From Ensifer adhaerens (GTDB taxonomy: Bacteria > Pseudomonadota > Alphaproteobacteria > Rhizobiales > Rhizobiaceae): a stretch of DNA of 64,000 bases. A program made the position numbers and the translations under genes. Numbering within the stretch: the first letter of the stretch is position 1; each line of letters begins with the position of its first letter. Shown here in pieces: positions 52,691-63,022 of this stretch. The DNA lies in assembly GCF_028993555.1 (NCBI RefSeq), contig NZ_CP118611.1, positions 2,689,501 through 2,753,500 on the forward strand, written 5' to 3'. The notes below the pieces were generated by a model, which was not told where the DNA came from, did no database searches, and saw only the letters and a program-made list of their open reading frames with translations.

Positions 52691-54198
52691 GATTTGAATC
52701 CCGTTGCGTGCGCCATGATCGTTTCGGGCGTGAGGTCGGTGCCGGAGAGGGTCGCGCCGATGACGCCCTCGTGCATGACGACGACGCGATCGCTCATTCC
52801 CAGAACCTCCGGCAGCTCGGAGGAGATCAGCAGGATTGCCGTGCCCTCGGCCGCCAACTGGCGGATGATCTTGTAGATTTCGAACTTGGCGCCGACATCG
52901 ACGCCGCGGGTGGGCTCGTCGAGGATCAGCACCTTGGGCCTGGTCAGCAGCCACTTGGCGAGCACGATCTTCTGCTGGTTGCCGCCGCTCAAGGATCCCG
53001 ATGGCGTGTCGAGCGAATGGGTCTTGATCGCCAGCCGGCCGACTTCCGTGGCCGCGGCTTCGCGTTCCGCACGCTTGCGGGTGAAGCCGAGCGGTCCGGT
53101 GAAATCGCCAAGGGCCGCCATCGAGATGTTCCAGCCGACGCTATGGCTGAGAACGAGTCCCTCTTCCTTGCGGTTCTCGGTGACGAAGCCGATGCCGCGG
53201 GCAATCGCCTCCGCTGGTGAGCGGAAGCGGACCGGTTGCCCCTCGAAGCGGACGGTTCCGGTCGCGGCCTTCATGCCGAAGAGCGCGTTCATCACCTCGG
53301 AACGCCCGGAACCGACCAGGCCGAAGAAACCGAGGATTTCGCCGGCGCGGACGTCGAAGGCGATGTCCTCGAACTCGCCCTCGCGGGTGAGGTTTTCGAC
53401 CGCCAGAACCGGTGCTGTCTTTGTCGACCGTTCATGGGCTGACGGCGGGTAGATCTCGTCCATGCGGCGGCCGACCATCAGTGCGATAAGCGCCTCGATG
53501 GTGACGTCGTTGCGGTCGTGGGTGGAGACATACTCGCCGTCGCGGATGACGGTGATGTCGTCGCTGAGCCGCATGATCTCTTCCATGCGGTGGGAGATGT
53601 AGATGACGGCGACGCCCCGCTGTTTCAGTCGTCCGATGATCTGAAACAGGATCTCGGCTTCGCTGTCACTAAGCGAGGAGGTCGGCTCGTCGAGGATCAC
53701 GACCTTGGCCTCGTGGCTCAGTCCCTTGGCGATCTCGACGAGCTGGCGCTGGGCGATCGAGAGATTGCCGACCTTCTCGCTGACGTCGATCGGCAGGCCG
53801 AGATCGGCGACGATGGCGCGGGCCCTTGCGACGAGCGCCTTGTCGTTGATAAAGCCGAAGCGGCGCGGCTCGCGGGTGGCAAGGATGTTCTCGGCGACCG
53901 TCAGGTTGCTGCAGAGGCTGAGTTCCTGGAAGACGATGGCAAGCCCGAGGGCGGCGGCGTCCTGCGGATCGGCCGGACGGTAGGGGCGCCCGTCCAGGCT
54001 AATCGCGCCCGAGGTCGCCTCATGAACGCCGGCAAGGATCTTCATCAGCGTCGATTTGCCGGCGCCGTTTTCGCCGAGCAGCGTGTGTACCCGGCCGCGC
54101 CGGACCTTGAGGCGCATGCCCTTCAGCGCAGCAACCTGGCCGAAGGATTTGGTGACGTTGTCGATCTCTAAAATGGTATCCGTGGTCGAGCCAATCAT
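52687..54198 (-). CDS. Ribose-type sugar ABC transporter ATPase (tandem domains)
   Basis: 503 residues with two ATPase domains. The first has Walker A GENGAGKST, signature LSIAQRQLVEIAKGL and Walker B VVILDEPTSSL. The second has a degenerate P-loop (GLVGSGRSEVM), LSGGNQQKIVLAKWL and VLILDEPTRGVDVGAK, as usual for RbsA/MglA. CAGGAGGTCGCC before ATG 54198 fixes the start. It is separated from the binding-protein gene by a palindromic repeat. Confidence 0.95.
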   Translation of the reverse strand: MIGSTTDTILEIDNVTKSFGQVAALKGMRLKVRRGRVHTLLGENGAGKSTLMKILAGVHEATSGAISLDGRPYRPADPQDAAALGLAIVFQELSLCSNLTVAENILATREPRRFGFINDKALVARARAIVADLGLPIDVSEKVGNLSIAQRQLVEIAKGLSHEAKVVILDEPTSSLSDSEAEILFQIIGRLKQRGVAVIYISHRMEEIMRLSDDITVIRDGEYVSTHDRNDVTIEALIALMVGRRMDEIYPPSAHERSTKTAPVLAVENLTREGEFEDIAFDVRAGEILGFFGLVGSGRSEVMNALFGMKAATGTVRFEGQPVRFRSPAEAIARGIGFVTENRKEEGLVLSHSVGWNISMAALGDFTGPLGFTRKRAEREAAATEVGRLAIKTHSLDTPSGSLSGGNQQKIVLAKWLLTRPKVLILDEPTRGVDVGAKFEIYKIIRQLAAEGTAILLISSELPEVLGMSDRVVVMHEGVIGATLSGTDLTPETIMAHATGFKS

Positions 54199-54315
54199 GG
54201 CGACCTCCTGAGAGTACCGCGCGTCCCATCCAGGCGCGCAAGGGCAAGCCGCGGGAGGCGCCTTCGGCCAAATGCCGGAGGCGACGCCCAATGGGTTGCC
54301 GCCGTCTTTCGATCA

Positions 54316-54360
54316 GAGCGGGATGCGGGCGGAAAACCGCACACACTTTTCCTCCCGCTC
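54316..54360. repeat. Rhizobial intergenic palindromic repeat (RIME-like), copy 2, inside the sugar operon
   Basis: GAGCGGGA-type arms at both ends enclose GCGGGCGGAAAACCGC and the reverse complement of AGGAAAAGTGTGTGCG, the exact 16-mer found at 2232-2247. The orientation is opposite to copy 1. It lies in the 189-bp gap between the binding-protein and ATPase genes and can form a strong hairpin, possibly limiting read-through so that the binding protein is made in excess. Confidence 0.75.
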
Positions 54361-54387
54361 GAAGACGGCGGCTGTCCTTGGGAGGAC

Positions 54388-55278
54388 TTACTTTGCGGTG
54401 TAGACGCCGGGCACGATCGGCTGTTCGGCCGGAACGGTCTCGCCGGCCGCGACCTTCACGGCGGTGTCGACCGCCTGCTTGCCCATCTGATCCGGGAACT
54501 GCTGGATGACGCCGACCATGACCGGGTTGGTGTCGACGGCGTCGCGCGCTTCCTTCATGCCGTCAAAGCCGATGACCTTGACCTGGGATTCAAGGCCTGC
54601 GGCCTTGACTGCGACGGCTGCTGCGAGCGCCGCGTCGTCGCCGAAGCCGAAGATGCCGGTGATGTCAGGATTGGCCTGCAGCATGTTCTGAGCGGCGGCC
54701 AGCGCCTCGGCGCGGGTGATGCCGGTCTGGATCGCGACGATCTCCATGTCCGGATGCTTGGCGATTGCTTCCTTGAAACCGTTGACGCGGTTCACCACCG
54801 ACTGGACCGTCGGATAGTCGATGACGGCGACCTTGCCCTTGTTGTCGAGAACCTTGGCCATCAGCTCGCCGGCCTTGACGCCACCGGTGAAATTGTCGGT
54901 GCCGATATGCGAGGTGACGGTCGCGCCGTTGGCCGGAACGTCGACGGTGATCACCTTGATGCCGGCCTTTTCGGCCTTCTCGATCGCAGCGCGAACGCCC
55001 TGGCTGTCGACCGGCGAAATGACGATGACGTCGACGCCCTTGACGATGAAGTCCTCGACGTCGGCAAGCTGCTTGTTGAGGTCCTGGTTGGCGATCGAGA
55101 CTTCGAGCTTGACGTTCTTGGCTTCGGCCTCGGCTTTCATCGCGTCGGCAAGCTCGATGTAGAACGGATGCTGCTGGGTAAGCAGCGAAGCACCGATGCC
55201 GTCGGCAAAGGCCGTCGAGGCGAGCAGCGACAGCGCCGTGCCGGCGACGAGCGATTTCAGAATGCGGGACATGTTCAT
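54388..55278 (-). CDS. Sugar ABC transporter periplasmic binding protein (ribose-type)
   Basis: 296 residues. A Sec signal (LVAGTALSLLASTAFA) precedes a class I sugar-binding fold: GIGASLLTQQHPFYIELADAMKAEAEAKNVKLEVSIANQDLNKQLADVEDFIVKGVDVIVISPVDSQGV and GVIQQFPDQMGKQAVD. The fold is shared by RbsB and binders of allose, tagatose and polyols. GGGAGGAAACC precedes ATG 55278. It is the first gene of the operon. The 295-bp upstream gap is AT-rich and carries an inverted repeat. Confidence 0.94.
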   Translation of the reverse strand: MNMSRILKSLVAGTALSLLASTAFADGIGASLLTQQHPFYIELADAMKAEAEAKNVKLEVSIANQDLNKQLADVEDFIVKGVDVIVISPVDSQGVRAAIEKAEKAGIKVITVDVPANGATVTSHIGTDNFTGGVKAGELMAKVLDNKGKVAVIDYPTVQSVVNRVNGFKEAIAKHPDMEIVAIQTGITRAEALAAAQNMLQANPDITGIFGFGDDAALAAAVAVKAAGLESQVKVIGFDGMKEARDAVDTNPVMVGVIQQFPDQMGKQAVDTAVKVAAGETVPAEQPIVPGVYTAK

Positions 55279-55426
55279 GGTTTCCTCCCTGGAAACGGCG
55301 CGGGCCTTCGGTGTTGCAGCCAAGCTGGCGAGGCCCTCCCATCGCCGTCTTGGTGAAGGTGTAAAAACCACAAAACTTTGCGCGCGTCAATTTTTAAAAA
55401 TACGCAAATAAAAAATATATTGATTG

Positions 55427-55465
55427 CGAGATAATAATATCGATCGCGCACCACGCATTATCTCG
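55427..55465. promoter_or_regulatory. Inverted repeat upstream of the sugar operon (candidate operator)
   Basis: Perfect 9-bp arms CGAGATAAT (55427-55435) and ATTATCTCG (55457-55465) lie in an AT-rich stretch about 150 bases before the binding-protein start. A LacI-type repressor is encoded at the other end of the operon. The spacing is long for a LacI site, so the assignment is tentative. Confidence 0.4.
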
Positions 55466-55573
55466 TGTGATTTGGGCGGCGGGGCAGGGTAAATTGCTCG
55501 GGTTCCGGTATTATCCTTGCCTTCGGCACGCCTTGCCCCAGATTGATCCCAGGCGTTGACGGAGGCGATCATC

Positions 55574-55858
55574 ATGGGGCAGTCCCACAAGACGGCGCGG
55601 GTGCGAATCCTCGGGCGTGTTCAGGGCGTTAGCTTCCGGGTGTGGACGCGCAATGAGGCTGAGAAACTGGGCCTGGCCGGATGGGTAAGAAACGAGCCTG
55701 ACGGTTCGGTTGCCGCCGTGATCAGTGGCTCGGAAGAGGCGGTGACGACGATGCTCGAACGCCTGGGCAAGGGGCCGCCGATGGCGTCGGTCACGCAGGT
55801 CACAACCGAATTCGTCGAAACGACGGGAGAGCTTCGGGGATTTCGCATCACCCGCTAA
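55574..55858 (+). CDS. Acylphosphatase
   Basis: 94 residues, the normal size. The catalytic region has GRVQGVSFRVWTRNEAEKLGLAGWVRNEPDGSVAAVISG, with the phosphate-binding Arg in SFR and Asn in VRNE. It hydrolyses acyl phosphates such as carbamoyl phosphate or 1,3-bisphosphoglycerate. GGAGGCGATCATC precedes ATG 55574. It is a lone gene diverging from the sugar operon. Confidence 0.93.
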   Translation: MGQSHKTARVRILGRVQGVSFRVWTRNEAEKLGLAGWVRNEPDGSVAAVISGSEEAVTTMLERLGKGPPMASVTQVTTEFVETTGELRGFRITR

Positions 55859-55959
55859 GGCCTGCCGCGCAAGCCTGCGCCGCGATTTTATGGATAACTG
55901 ATCGCGAGGCGCCTCAGGCGTGGGGTCACCGGCGATGCAACTGAGCGAGCGGCAAACCG

Positions 55960-56628
55960 TCAGGCGGGCATTGGTTCCGCCGTCCGGCCATAGGCGCGCA
56001 GAAACGTCCGTACCGCCTTGCGGGCGCTCACTGTCAGTTCCGCCTCATTCGGCGCCTCGCCGAACAGCCCGCCCATCTGCAGATCGGCCTTGATGAGCGC
56101 GATGAACTGCCGGGCGGCGAGATCGAAATCGTCGATGTCGAGCGGTGCCGCATGGGCAAGCCTGGCAAAGAGTGCGGCCAGCGCCCTGTCGGTCTTGCCC
56201 GGTCCCTGTTCGCGCCAGAACTGGAAGAGGTGCGGATAGCGGTTGCCCTCCGTCGCGATCAGCTTCTGGATGAACTTGGCATCCTGGTTGCAGATGCAGT
56301 TCTTGTTGAGGCGAACGGCGAAGGCGACGAGTTCGTCTTCAAGATTGTCGGCGTTCTCGGGAAAGGTCCCGAGGATCGAGAAGAGGACGCCATTGGTGCG
56401 ATCCATGATGTCCTGGATCACCGCCATGAACAGCGTCTCTTTTTCGCGGTAATGGTTGTAGATGGTCTGGCGCGACACGCCGGCTTCGGCGGCGATCTCG
56501 TCGATGGCTGCGCCGGAAAAGCCCTCCCGGCAGAAGACCTCTGCTGCCGCCTCCAGGATCGAGACGCGTTTCGCCAGTTGTCCTTTTTGCACGCGGGCGT
56601 CCGGCGAGGCGAAGTCATGTTTTTTCAT
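55960..56628 (-). CDS. TetR family regulator
   Basis: 222 residues. Helix-turn-helix KRVSILEAAAEVFCREGFSGAAIDEIAAEAGVSRQTIYNHYREKETLFMAVI is followed by a TetR_C-type ligand domain. It diverges from the Bcr/CflA drug transporter gene, with two perfect inverted repeats in the 207-bp gap, so it is the likely repressor of that pump and of itself. Confidence 0.93.
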   Translation of the reverse strand: MKKHDFASPDARVQKGQLAKRVSILEAAAEVFCREGFSGAAIDEIAAEAGVSRQTIYNHYREKETLFMAVIQDIMDRTNGVLFSILGTFPENADNLEDELVAFAVRLNKNCICNQDAKFIQKLIATEGNRYPHLFQFWREQGPGKTDRALAALFARLAHAAPLDIDDFDLAARQFIALIKADLQMGGLFGEAPNEAELTVSARKAVRTFLRAYGRTAEPMPA

Positions 56629-56655
56629 AAAGCGAAGATAAGGCCCATTGACGAT

Positions 56656-56673
56656 TTAGACAATGGTGTCTAA
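56656..56673. promoter_or_regulatory. Perfect inverted repeat, TetR operator candidate 1
   Basis: TTAGACA-ATGG-TGTCTAA lies 28 bases upstream of the TetR start. Confidence 0.65.
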
Positions 56674-56684
56674 TTTTACATATG

Positions 56685-56702
56685 TGTCCAAATTAATGGA
56701 CA
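56685..56702. promoter_or_regulatory. Perfect inverted repeat, TetR operator candidate 2
   Basis: TGTCCA-AATTAA-TGGACA shares the TGTCY/RGACA core with the site 12 bases away and lies 134 bases before the efflux gene. Confidence 0.6.
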
Positions 56703-56835
56703 AAGTAGTCAGCGCAGGATGCGTCTCCCAAACGTTCGATCCTGGCACGACCGTCATCTTTCGAGTTTCAATCCTGGCGGCAGCAATGTCGGCTTCGGGC
56801 CGCCATGTTGGCGCGATTTCTGAAAGATCATTGCC

Positions 56836-58032
56836 ATGACAGCGTCCTTCCTCCGCACAGCCGTCGTCCTCGGCCTGATTTCGGCGATCGGCCCCTTCGC
56901 AATCGACATGTATCTGCCGGCACTGCCCTCAATCGGCAAAGACCTCGCGGCCGAGAACGGCGTGGTGCAGCTGAGCCTGCTGTCGTTCTTCATCTCCTTT
57001 GCCATTTCGCAGCTTGTCTACGGTCCGCTCTCCGATATCTGGGGCCGCAAGGCGCCGCTCTATCTCGGCATCGGCCTTTTCACCGCCGCCAGCATCGGCT
57101 GCGCGCTTGCGTCCGACATCGAAACTCTGATCGCCTTCCGCTTCCTGCAGGGCATCGGTGGTGCCGCCGGCATGGTCATCCCGCGTGCGGTCGTCCGGGA
57201 CATGCACACCGGCGTCCAGGCGGCGCGGCTGATGTCGCTGCTGATGCTCGTTTTCAGCGTTTCGCCGATCCTTGCGCCCCTTGCCGGCAGCGCCGTCATC
57301 CAGTTCTACGGCTGGCGCGGCGTGTTCTATGCTGTGATGATCGCAGCCTTCATCGGCCTGATCCTGCTCTCGACGCAGTTGCAGGAGACCCGGCCGAAGA
57401 AGGATCGTGCCGACAGCAGCCTCGCAAGCGCGCTTGCCGCCTACCGCCTGCTTCTTTCCGACCGCAACTTCCTGACGCTCACCTTCATCGGCGGGCTCGG
57501 CATTTCCGGTTTCCTCGTCTATCTCGCCAATTCGCCCTTCGTGCTGATCGACCATTACGGGCTGACGCCGACTGAGTACAGCATCGCCTTTTCGATGAAC
57601 GCAGTGTCGTTTTTCGCCGTGTCGCAGGCGACCGGCTGGCTCGGCGAGCGTTTCGGCCTCGTGCGCGTGATGCAGATTGCCGTCAGTGCCTTCGCGCTGA
57701 CCATGGTCGGCATGTTCGTCGCCATGAGCCTCGGCTTCAACCAGTTGCCCGTCATGGCCGCCTTCCTGTTCGTTGGCTACGGCGTACTCGGTCTGGTGAT
57801 CCCGACATCGGCGGTGCTGGCGCTCGAAGACCACGGGGAGATCGCGGGCACGGCGTCGGCACTGATGGGCACGCTGCACTTCGTCACCGCCGCCGTCGCG
57901 ATGATCATCGCTAGCTTCTTCTTCGACGGAACCGCGCTACCGATGGCCGGCGCCATCGCCGCCTGCGCGCTCGCCGCCTTCCTGCTGACCCAGGCCACCA
58001 TCGGTCGCAGCCGGGTCGTCGCGGCCGAGTAG
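56836..58032 (+). CDS. Bcr/CflA-family multidrug MFS transporter
   Basis: 398 residues and 12 membrane segments. The family signature is near the N-terminus: AIGPFAIDMYLPALPSIGKDLAAENGVVQLSLLSFFISFAISQLVYGPLSDIWGRKAPLYLG, followed by RFLQGIGGAAGMVIPRAVVRDM. Members export drugs such as bicyclomycin, chloramphenicol or sulfonamides by proton antiport. Control by the divergent TetR gene is likely. A strong bidirectional terminator follows. Confidence 0.93.
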   Translation: MTASFLRTAVVLGLISAIGPFAIDMYLPALPSIGKDLAAENGVVQLSLLSFFISFAISQLVYGPLSDIWGRKAPLYLGIGLFTAASIGCALASDIETLIAFRFLQGIGGAAGMVIPRAVVRDMHTGVQAARLMSLLMLVFSVSPILAPLAGSAVIQFYGWRGVFYAVMIAAFIGLILLSTQLQETRPKKDRADSSLASALAAYRLLLSDRNFLTLTFIGGLGISGFLVYLANSPFVLIDHYGLTPTEYSIAFSMNAVSFFAVSQATGWLGERFGLVRVMQIAVSAFALTMVGMFVAMSLGFNQLPVMAAFLFVGYGVLGLVIPTSAVLALEDHGEIAGTASALMGTLHFVTAAVAMIIASFFFDGTALPMAGAIAACALAAFLLTQATIGRSRVVAAE

Positions 58033-58047
58033 ACGGAAAGGGACAAG

Positions 58048-58092
58048 GATGAAACAGCCGGTGAGCGCCTACGCGCCACCGGCTGTTTCATC
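58048..58092. terminator. Bidirectional terminator between the efflux gene and rtcB
   Basis: A perfect 16-bp stem (GATGAAACAGCCGGTG and its complement at 58077-58092) sits between convergent genes. Confidence 0.85.
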
Positions 58093-58103
58093 TTGGCAGG
58101 GAC

Positions 58104-59537
58104 CTATCCCTTGACGGTCAGGATCGGCCGGATTCGGGCAACACGCGCGACAAGGCCGTCCGCCACCATCGGATCGACCACTTGATCGATCGGCCGGTAA
58201 GCGGCCGGCGCCTCCTCCTTCAGCCGACCGCGGAGTTCGGCGAGAATATCCGGCCGCCCGCGGATCAGCGGGTCACCGGTATCGACCGGGCCGACGATGC
58301 GAAGGTCCGAGAGCATCGTTTTCGCCGCCCTTGCCTCCTGGCGCGAAAGCCTGCGCCCGGCACCATGTGCTGAGGACTCCATGCCTTCTTCGGACCCGAG
58401 ACCGCTGAGCAGCCAGGTGCCGTCGCCCATCGAGCCTGGCAGGATGACCGGCTCGCCTGTCCACCCGTACGGCGAGCCCTTCAGACCCGCGGGTCCACGT
58501 GCAGGGCAGGCACCCTTTCGATGCCGGACGGTATCACTTGTCTCCCATACGGTGTTGTGCGGGGCATCGTAGACGAGCCGATGGTGGACCTGACGGCCGA
58601 TTGTCCGCGACAGGGCTTCCACGGCGGCAAGACCGATCAGGAAGCGGTTGACGAAGGCGGCGTTGGCAGCGTTGGCGTGGCCGTTGAGGTATCGGCGGTA
58701 AAGATCGCCGTCACGCGCCTTGGAGAGGATGACGCCACGGGCACCTGCCGTCCGCGTGCGTTCGCGCGTCGCCGTGCCGATCCGCTGGCCGAAGTCGAGC
58801 GAGCCTGAATGGACGACAAGAACAACGCCGTTGGGTTTCAGTCCGGCGGCGCGGGCAAAACCGCCATCGGCAATGCGCTCGACCACGCCGAATTCGACGA
58901 AATGGTTGCCGCCGCCGATGGTGCCGAGGATGGCATCGTGGCGGTGCCGGTCGTCGCGCGCGGCATAGTCGGCGAAGTCCGGATCGATCGCGTCGGAGCC
59001 AAAGCAGCCGTCATCCGACATGCGTGCGACATCGGCCCAGGCGGCGGCGAGATCGAGGCCGGTGAGCAGGCCGCACCGGTTGTCGCCCAGGCTCTCGAGC
59101 AGACCGGGCACGCCGTCTCTGAGTGCCGCGTGCCGGTTGTTGCCGGTCAGCGCAATATCGCGGCCGCCCTGGAAGAAGGCATGGCGCAGGTGTTTCTCCA
59201 GGTCTGGTCCAAGATCGTCTTCGGCGATGTCGTCGAGCACGATCATGCGCATGCCGCAGCCGATGTCGTTGCCGATCAGATGCGGGATGACGGCACCTTC
59301 GATGTCGGCGACGACACCGACCGGAACCGGTTTGCCGGGATGAAAATCGGGCGTCGTGACGATGCGGCCGGCAACGGCATCGCGTGCTGCCAGGGCTTCC
59401 GGTGAGGGAAGGGCGGAAGCGAGGTCGTCGAGTGCGCGTGCACGGTGGTGTTCAGGTTCGTCGATCGCGACGACAGACCTGATAGCATGTCCGGAAACGA
59501 CGGCGTTCCGAACGATAGGGTTGTATCGTGTGGGCAT
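58104..59537 (-). CDS. rtcB: RtcB RNA-splicing ligase family protein
   Basis: 477 residues. RtcB features: VADIEGAVIPHLIGNDIGCGMRM with the metal-binding Asp/Cys, GTIGGGNHFVEF, VLVVHSGSLDFGQ, VYDAPHNTVWE, VILPGSMGDGTWLLSG, and the SSAHGAGRRLSR loop bearing the guanylated His. It joins RNA 2',3'-cyclic phosphate or 3'-phosphate ends to 5'-OH ends with GTP. No rtcA cyclase or rtcR regulator is adjacent, so it is an orphan copy. The start is ATG 59537 with GGAGAACC upstream. Confidence 0.93.
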   Translation of the reverse strand: MPTRYNPIVRNAVVSGHAIRSVVAIDEPEHHRARALDDLASALPSPEALAARDAVAGRIVTTPDFHPGKPVPVGVVADIEGAVIPHLIGNDIGCGMRMIVLDDIAEDDLGPDLEKHLRHAFFQGGRDIALTGNNRHAALRDGVPGLLESLGDNRCGLLTGLDLAAAWADVARMSDDGCFGSDAIDPDFADYAARDDRHRHDAILGTIGGGNHFVEFGVVERIADGGFARAAGLKPNGVVLVVHSGSLDFGQRIGTATRERTRTAGARGVILSKARDGDLYRRYLNGHANAANAAFVNRFLIGLAAVEALSRTIGRQVHHRLVYDAPHNTVWETSDTVRHRKGACPARGPAGLKGSPYGWTGEPVILPGSMGDGTWLLSGLGSEEGMESSAHGAGRRLSRQEARAAKTMLSDLRIVGPVDTGDPLIRGRPDILAELRGRLKEEAPAAYRPIDQVVDPMVADGLVARVARIRPILTVKG

Positions 59538-59682
59538 AGTGGTTCTCCGTAGCCTTGGGTTCAGCAGCCGCGGCAATACGGATCGGCGCGCTATCTAGGT
59601 TGTTGCGGGTCGGCAGTCAATGGTGCTGCCGGTGCAGGGCCGGCAGCACGCCACGGTCAAAGAGCGATGCCTGCTTGTCCGA

Positions 59683-60850
<1,168 letters not shown>

Positions 60851-60868
60851 CTTAATGGGAACGTGGCC

Positions 60869-63022
60869 TTACAGAGCGCAGGAGACGCAGCCCTGCACTT
60901 CCGTGCCGGACAGCGCCATCTGCCGAAGGCGGATGTAGTAGATGGTCTTGATGCCCTTCTTCCACGCATGAATCTGGGCGCGGTTGATGTCGCGGGTCGT
61001 TGCCGTGTCGCGGAAGAACAGCGTCAGCGACAGGCCCTGGTCGACGTGCTGGGTGGCCGCCGCATAGGTGTCGATGATCTTCTCCGGGCCGATCTCGTAG
61101 GCATCCTGGTAGTATTCGAGGTTGTCGTTGGTCATGAAGGCGGCCGGATAGTAGACGCGGCCGATCTTGCCTTCCTTGCGGATCTCGATCTTTGAGACGA
61201 TCGGGTGGATCGAGGAGGTCGAGTGGTTGATGTAGGAGATTGAACCGGTCGGCGGGACGGCCTGGAGGTTCTGGTTGTAGAGGCCGCCGCCCATCACCGC
61301 CTGCTTCAGTTCCAGCCAGTCCGCCTGCGTCGGAATGCTGATGCCGGCCTTGTCGAACAGCTCCTTCACCTTCTCGGTCGCCGGCAGCCATTCGGCCTCG
61401 GTGTATTTGTCGAAATAGACGCCGGATGCATATTTCGAGTTCTCGAAGCCCTTGAAGCTCTCGCCGCGCTCGACGGCGAGGCGGTTCGAGGCGCGGATGG
61501 CGTGATAGGTCACCGTGTAGAAATAGATGTTGGTGAAATCGATGCCTTCCTCGGAGCCGTAGAAGATACGCTCGCGGGCGAGATAGCCGTGCAGGTTCAT
61601 CTGGCCAAGGCCGATTGCGTGGCTGTCGTCGTTGCCCTTTTCGATTGAGGGCACGGATGAAATGTGGCTCATGTCCGAGACGGCGGTCAGCGCCCGGATC
61701 GAGGTCTCGATGGTCTTGCCGAAATCGGATGAATCCATTGCCGCGGCGATGTTCAGCGAGCCGAGATTGCACGAGATGTCCTTGCCCATCCGGGCATAGG
61801 AGAGGTCGTCGTTGAATTCGCTGGCTTCGCTCACCTGCAGGATTTCCGAGCAGAGATTGCTCATGGTGATGCGCCCGGCGATCGGGTTGGCCCGGTTCAC
61901 CGTGTCCTCGAACATGATGTAGGGATAGCCGCTTTCGAACTGGATCTCGGCAAGGATCTGGAAGAACTCGCGCGCCTTGATCTTCCGCTTCCGGATGCGC
62001 GCATCCTCGACCATTTCGCGGTACTTCTCGCTGACCGAAATTTCGGTTAACGGCACGCCATAGACGCGCTCCACGTCAAACGGAGAGAACAGGTACATGT
62101 CCTCGTTGTTACGGGCGAGTTCGAAGGTGATGTCCGGAATAACGACGCCGAGCGACAGCGTCTTGATGCGGATCTTCTCATCGGCGTTTTCCCGCTTGGT
62201 ATCGAGGAAGCGCATGATGTCGGGGTGGTGGGCATGCAGGTAGACGGCACCCGCACCCTGGCGGGCGCCGAGCTGGTTGGCATAGGAGAACGAGTCCTCA
62301 AGCAGCTTCATCACCGGGATGATGCCGGAGGACTGGTTCTCGATCTGCTTGATCGGCGCGCCCATCTCGCGGATGTTGGTGAGCGACAGCGCCACGCCGC
62401 CGCCGCGCTTGGAGAGCTGCAGTGCCGAATTGATCGCGCGGCCGATGCTCTCCATGTTGTCCTCGACCCGAAGCAGGAAGCAGGAGACGAGTTCGCCGCG
62501 CGCCTTCTTGCCGGCGTTGAGGAAAGTCGGCGTCGCTGGCTGGAAGCGGCCGGAAATGATCTCGTCGACAAGGTCTCGGGCAAGCTCTTCATCGCCGCGC
62601 GCCAGCGTCATGGCCACCATGCAGACACGGTCCTCGTAGCGCTCCAGATAGCGCTTTCCGTCAAAGGTCTTCAGCGTGTAGGAGGTGTAGTATTTGAACG
62701 CGCCGAGGAAGGTCGGGAAGCGGAACTTCTTCGAATAGGCGTGGTCGTAGAGATCGCGCACGAAATTGAAGGAATACTGGTCGAGAACCTCCTGCTCGTA
62801 ATAACCTTCCGTCACCAGATAATCGAGCTTTTCCCTGAGGTTATGGAAAAACACCGTGTTCTGGTTGACGTGCTGCAGAAAGTACTGCTTCGCCGCCTGC
62901 CGGTCCTTGTCGAGCTGGATCCTGCCGTCCTCGTCATAGAGGTTCAGCATCGCGTTCAGCGCATGATAATCCAGCGCTGATTCCGTCGCCTTCAGGGGGC
63001 GTTCGAGTGTTGTGACGTCCAA
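60869..63022 (-). CDS. nrdE: Class Ib ribonucleotide reductase alpha subunit NrdE
   Basis: 717 residues. Conserved elements: [22 protein letters not shown] (first active-site Cys region), [28 protein letters not shown] (NLCSE), [20 protein letters not shown], and the C-terminal CVSC redox pair reduced by NrdH. It converts ribonucleoside diphosphates to deoxy forms. The start is unusual: the best choice is TTG 63022 ([11 protein letters not shown]), which lies inside the 3' end of nrdI (31-base overlap). No ATG fits the family start. Confidence 0.95.
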   Translation of the reverse strand: MDVTTLERPLKATESALDYHALNAMLNLYDEDGRIQLDKDRQAAKQYFLQHVNQNTVFFHNLREKLDYLVTEGYYEQEVLDQYSFNFVRDLYDHAYSKKFRFPTFLGAFKYYTSYTLKTFDGKRYLERYEDRVCMVAMTLARGDEELARDLVDEIISGRFQPATPTFLNAGKKARGELVSCFLLRVEDNMESIGRAINSALQLSKRGGGVALSLTNIREMGAPIKQIENQSSGIIPVMKLLEDSFSYANQLGARQGAGAVYLHAHHPDIMRFLDTKRENADEKIRIKTLSLGVVIPDITFELARNNEDMYLFSPFDVERVYGVPLTEISVSEKYREMVEDARIRKRKIKAREFFQILAEIQFESGYPYIMFEDTVNRANPIAGRITMSNLCSEILQVSEASEFNDDLSYARMGKDISCNLGSLNIAAAMDSSDFGKTIETSIRALTAVSDMSHISSVPSIEKGNDDSHAIGLGQMNLHGYLARERIFYGSEEGIDFTNIYFYTVTYHAIRASNRLAVERGESFKGFENSKYASGVYFDKYTEAEWLPATEKVKELFDKAGISIPTQADWLELKQAVMGGGLYNQNLQAVPPTGSISYINHSTSSIHPIVSKIEIRKEGKIGRVYYPAAFMTNDNLEYYQDAYEIGPEKIIDTYAAATQHVDQGLSLTLFFRDTATTRDINRAQIHAWKKGIKTIYYIRLRQMALSGTEVQGCVSCAL

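Noticed and set aside
51656..52876. 406-codon + strand frame opposite the sugar permease
   Set aside because: Highly charged His/Asp/Arg-rich protein antisense to a clear RbsC-type permease; not coding.
60852..61772. 306-codon frame on the reverse strand at the 3' end of nrdE
   Set aside because: It overlaps nrdE in another frame on the same strand, and its Arg/Pro/His-rich composition and lack of motifs mark it as a frame shadow.
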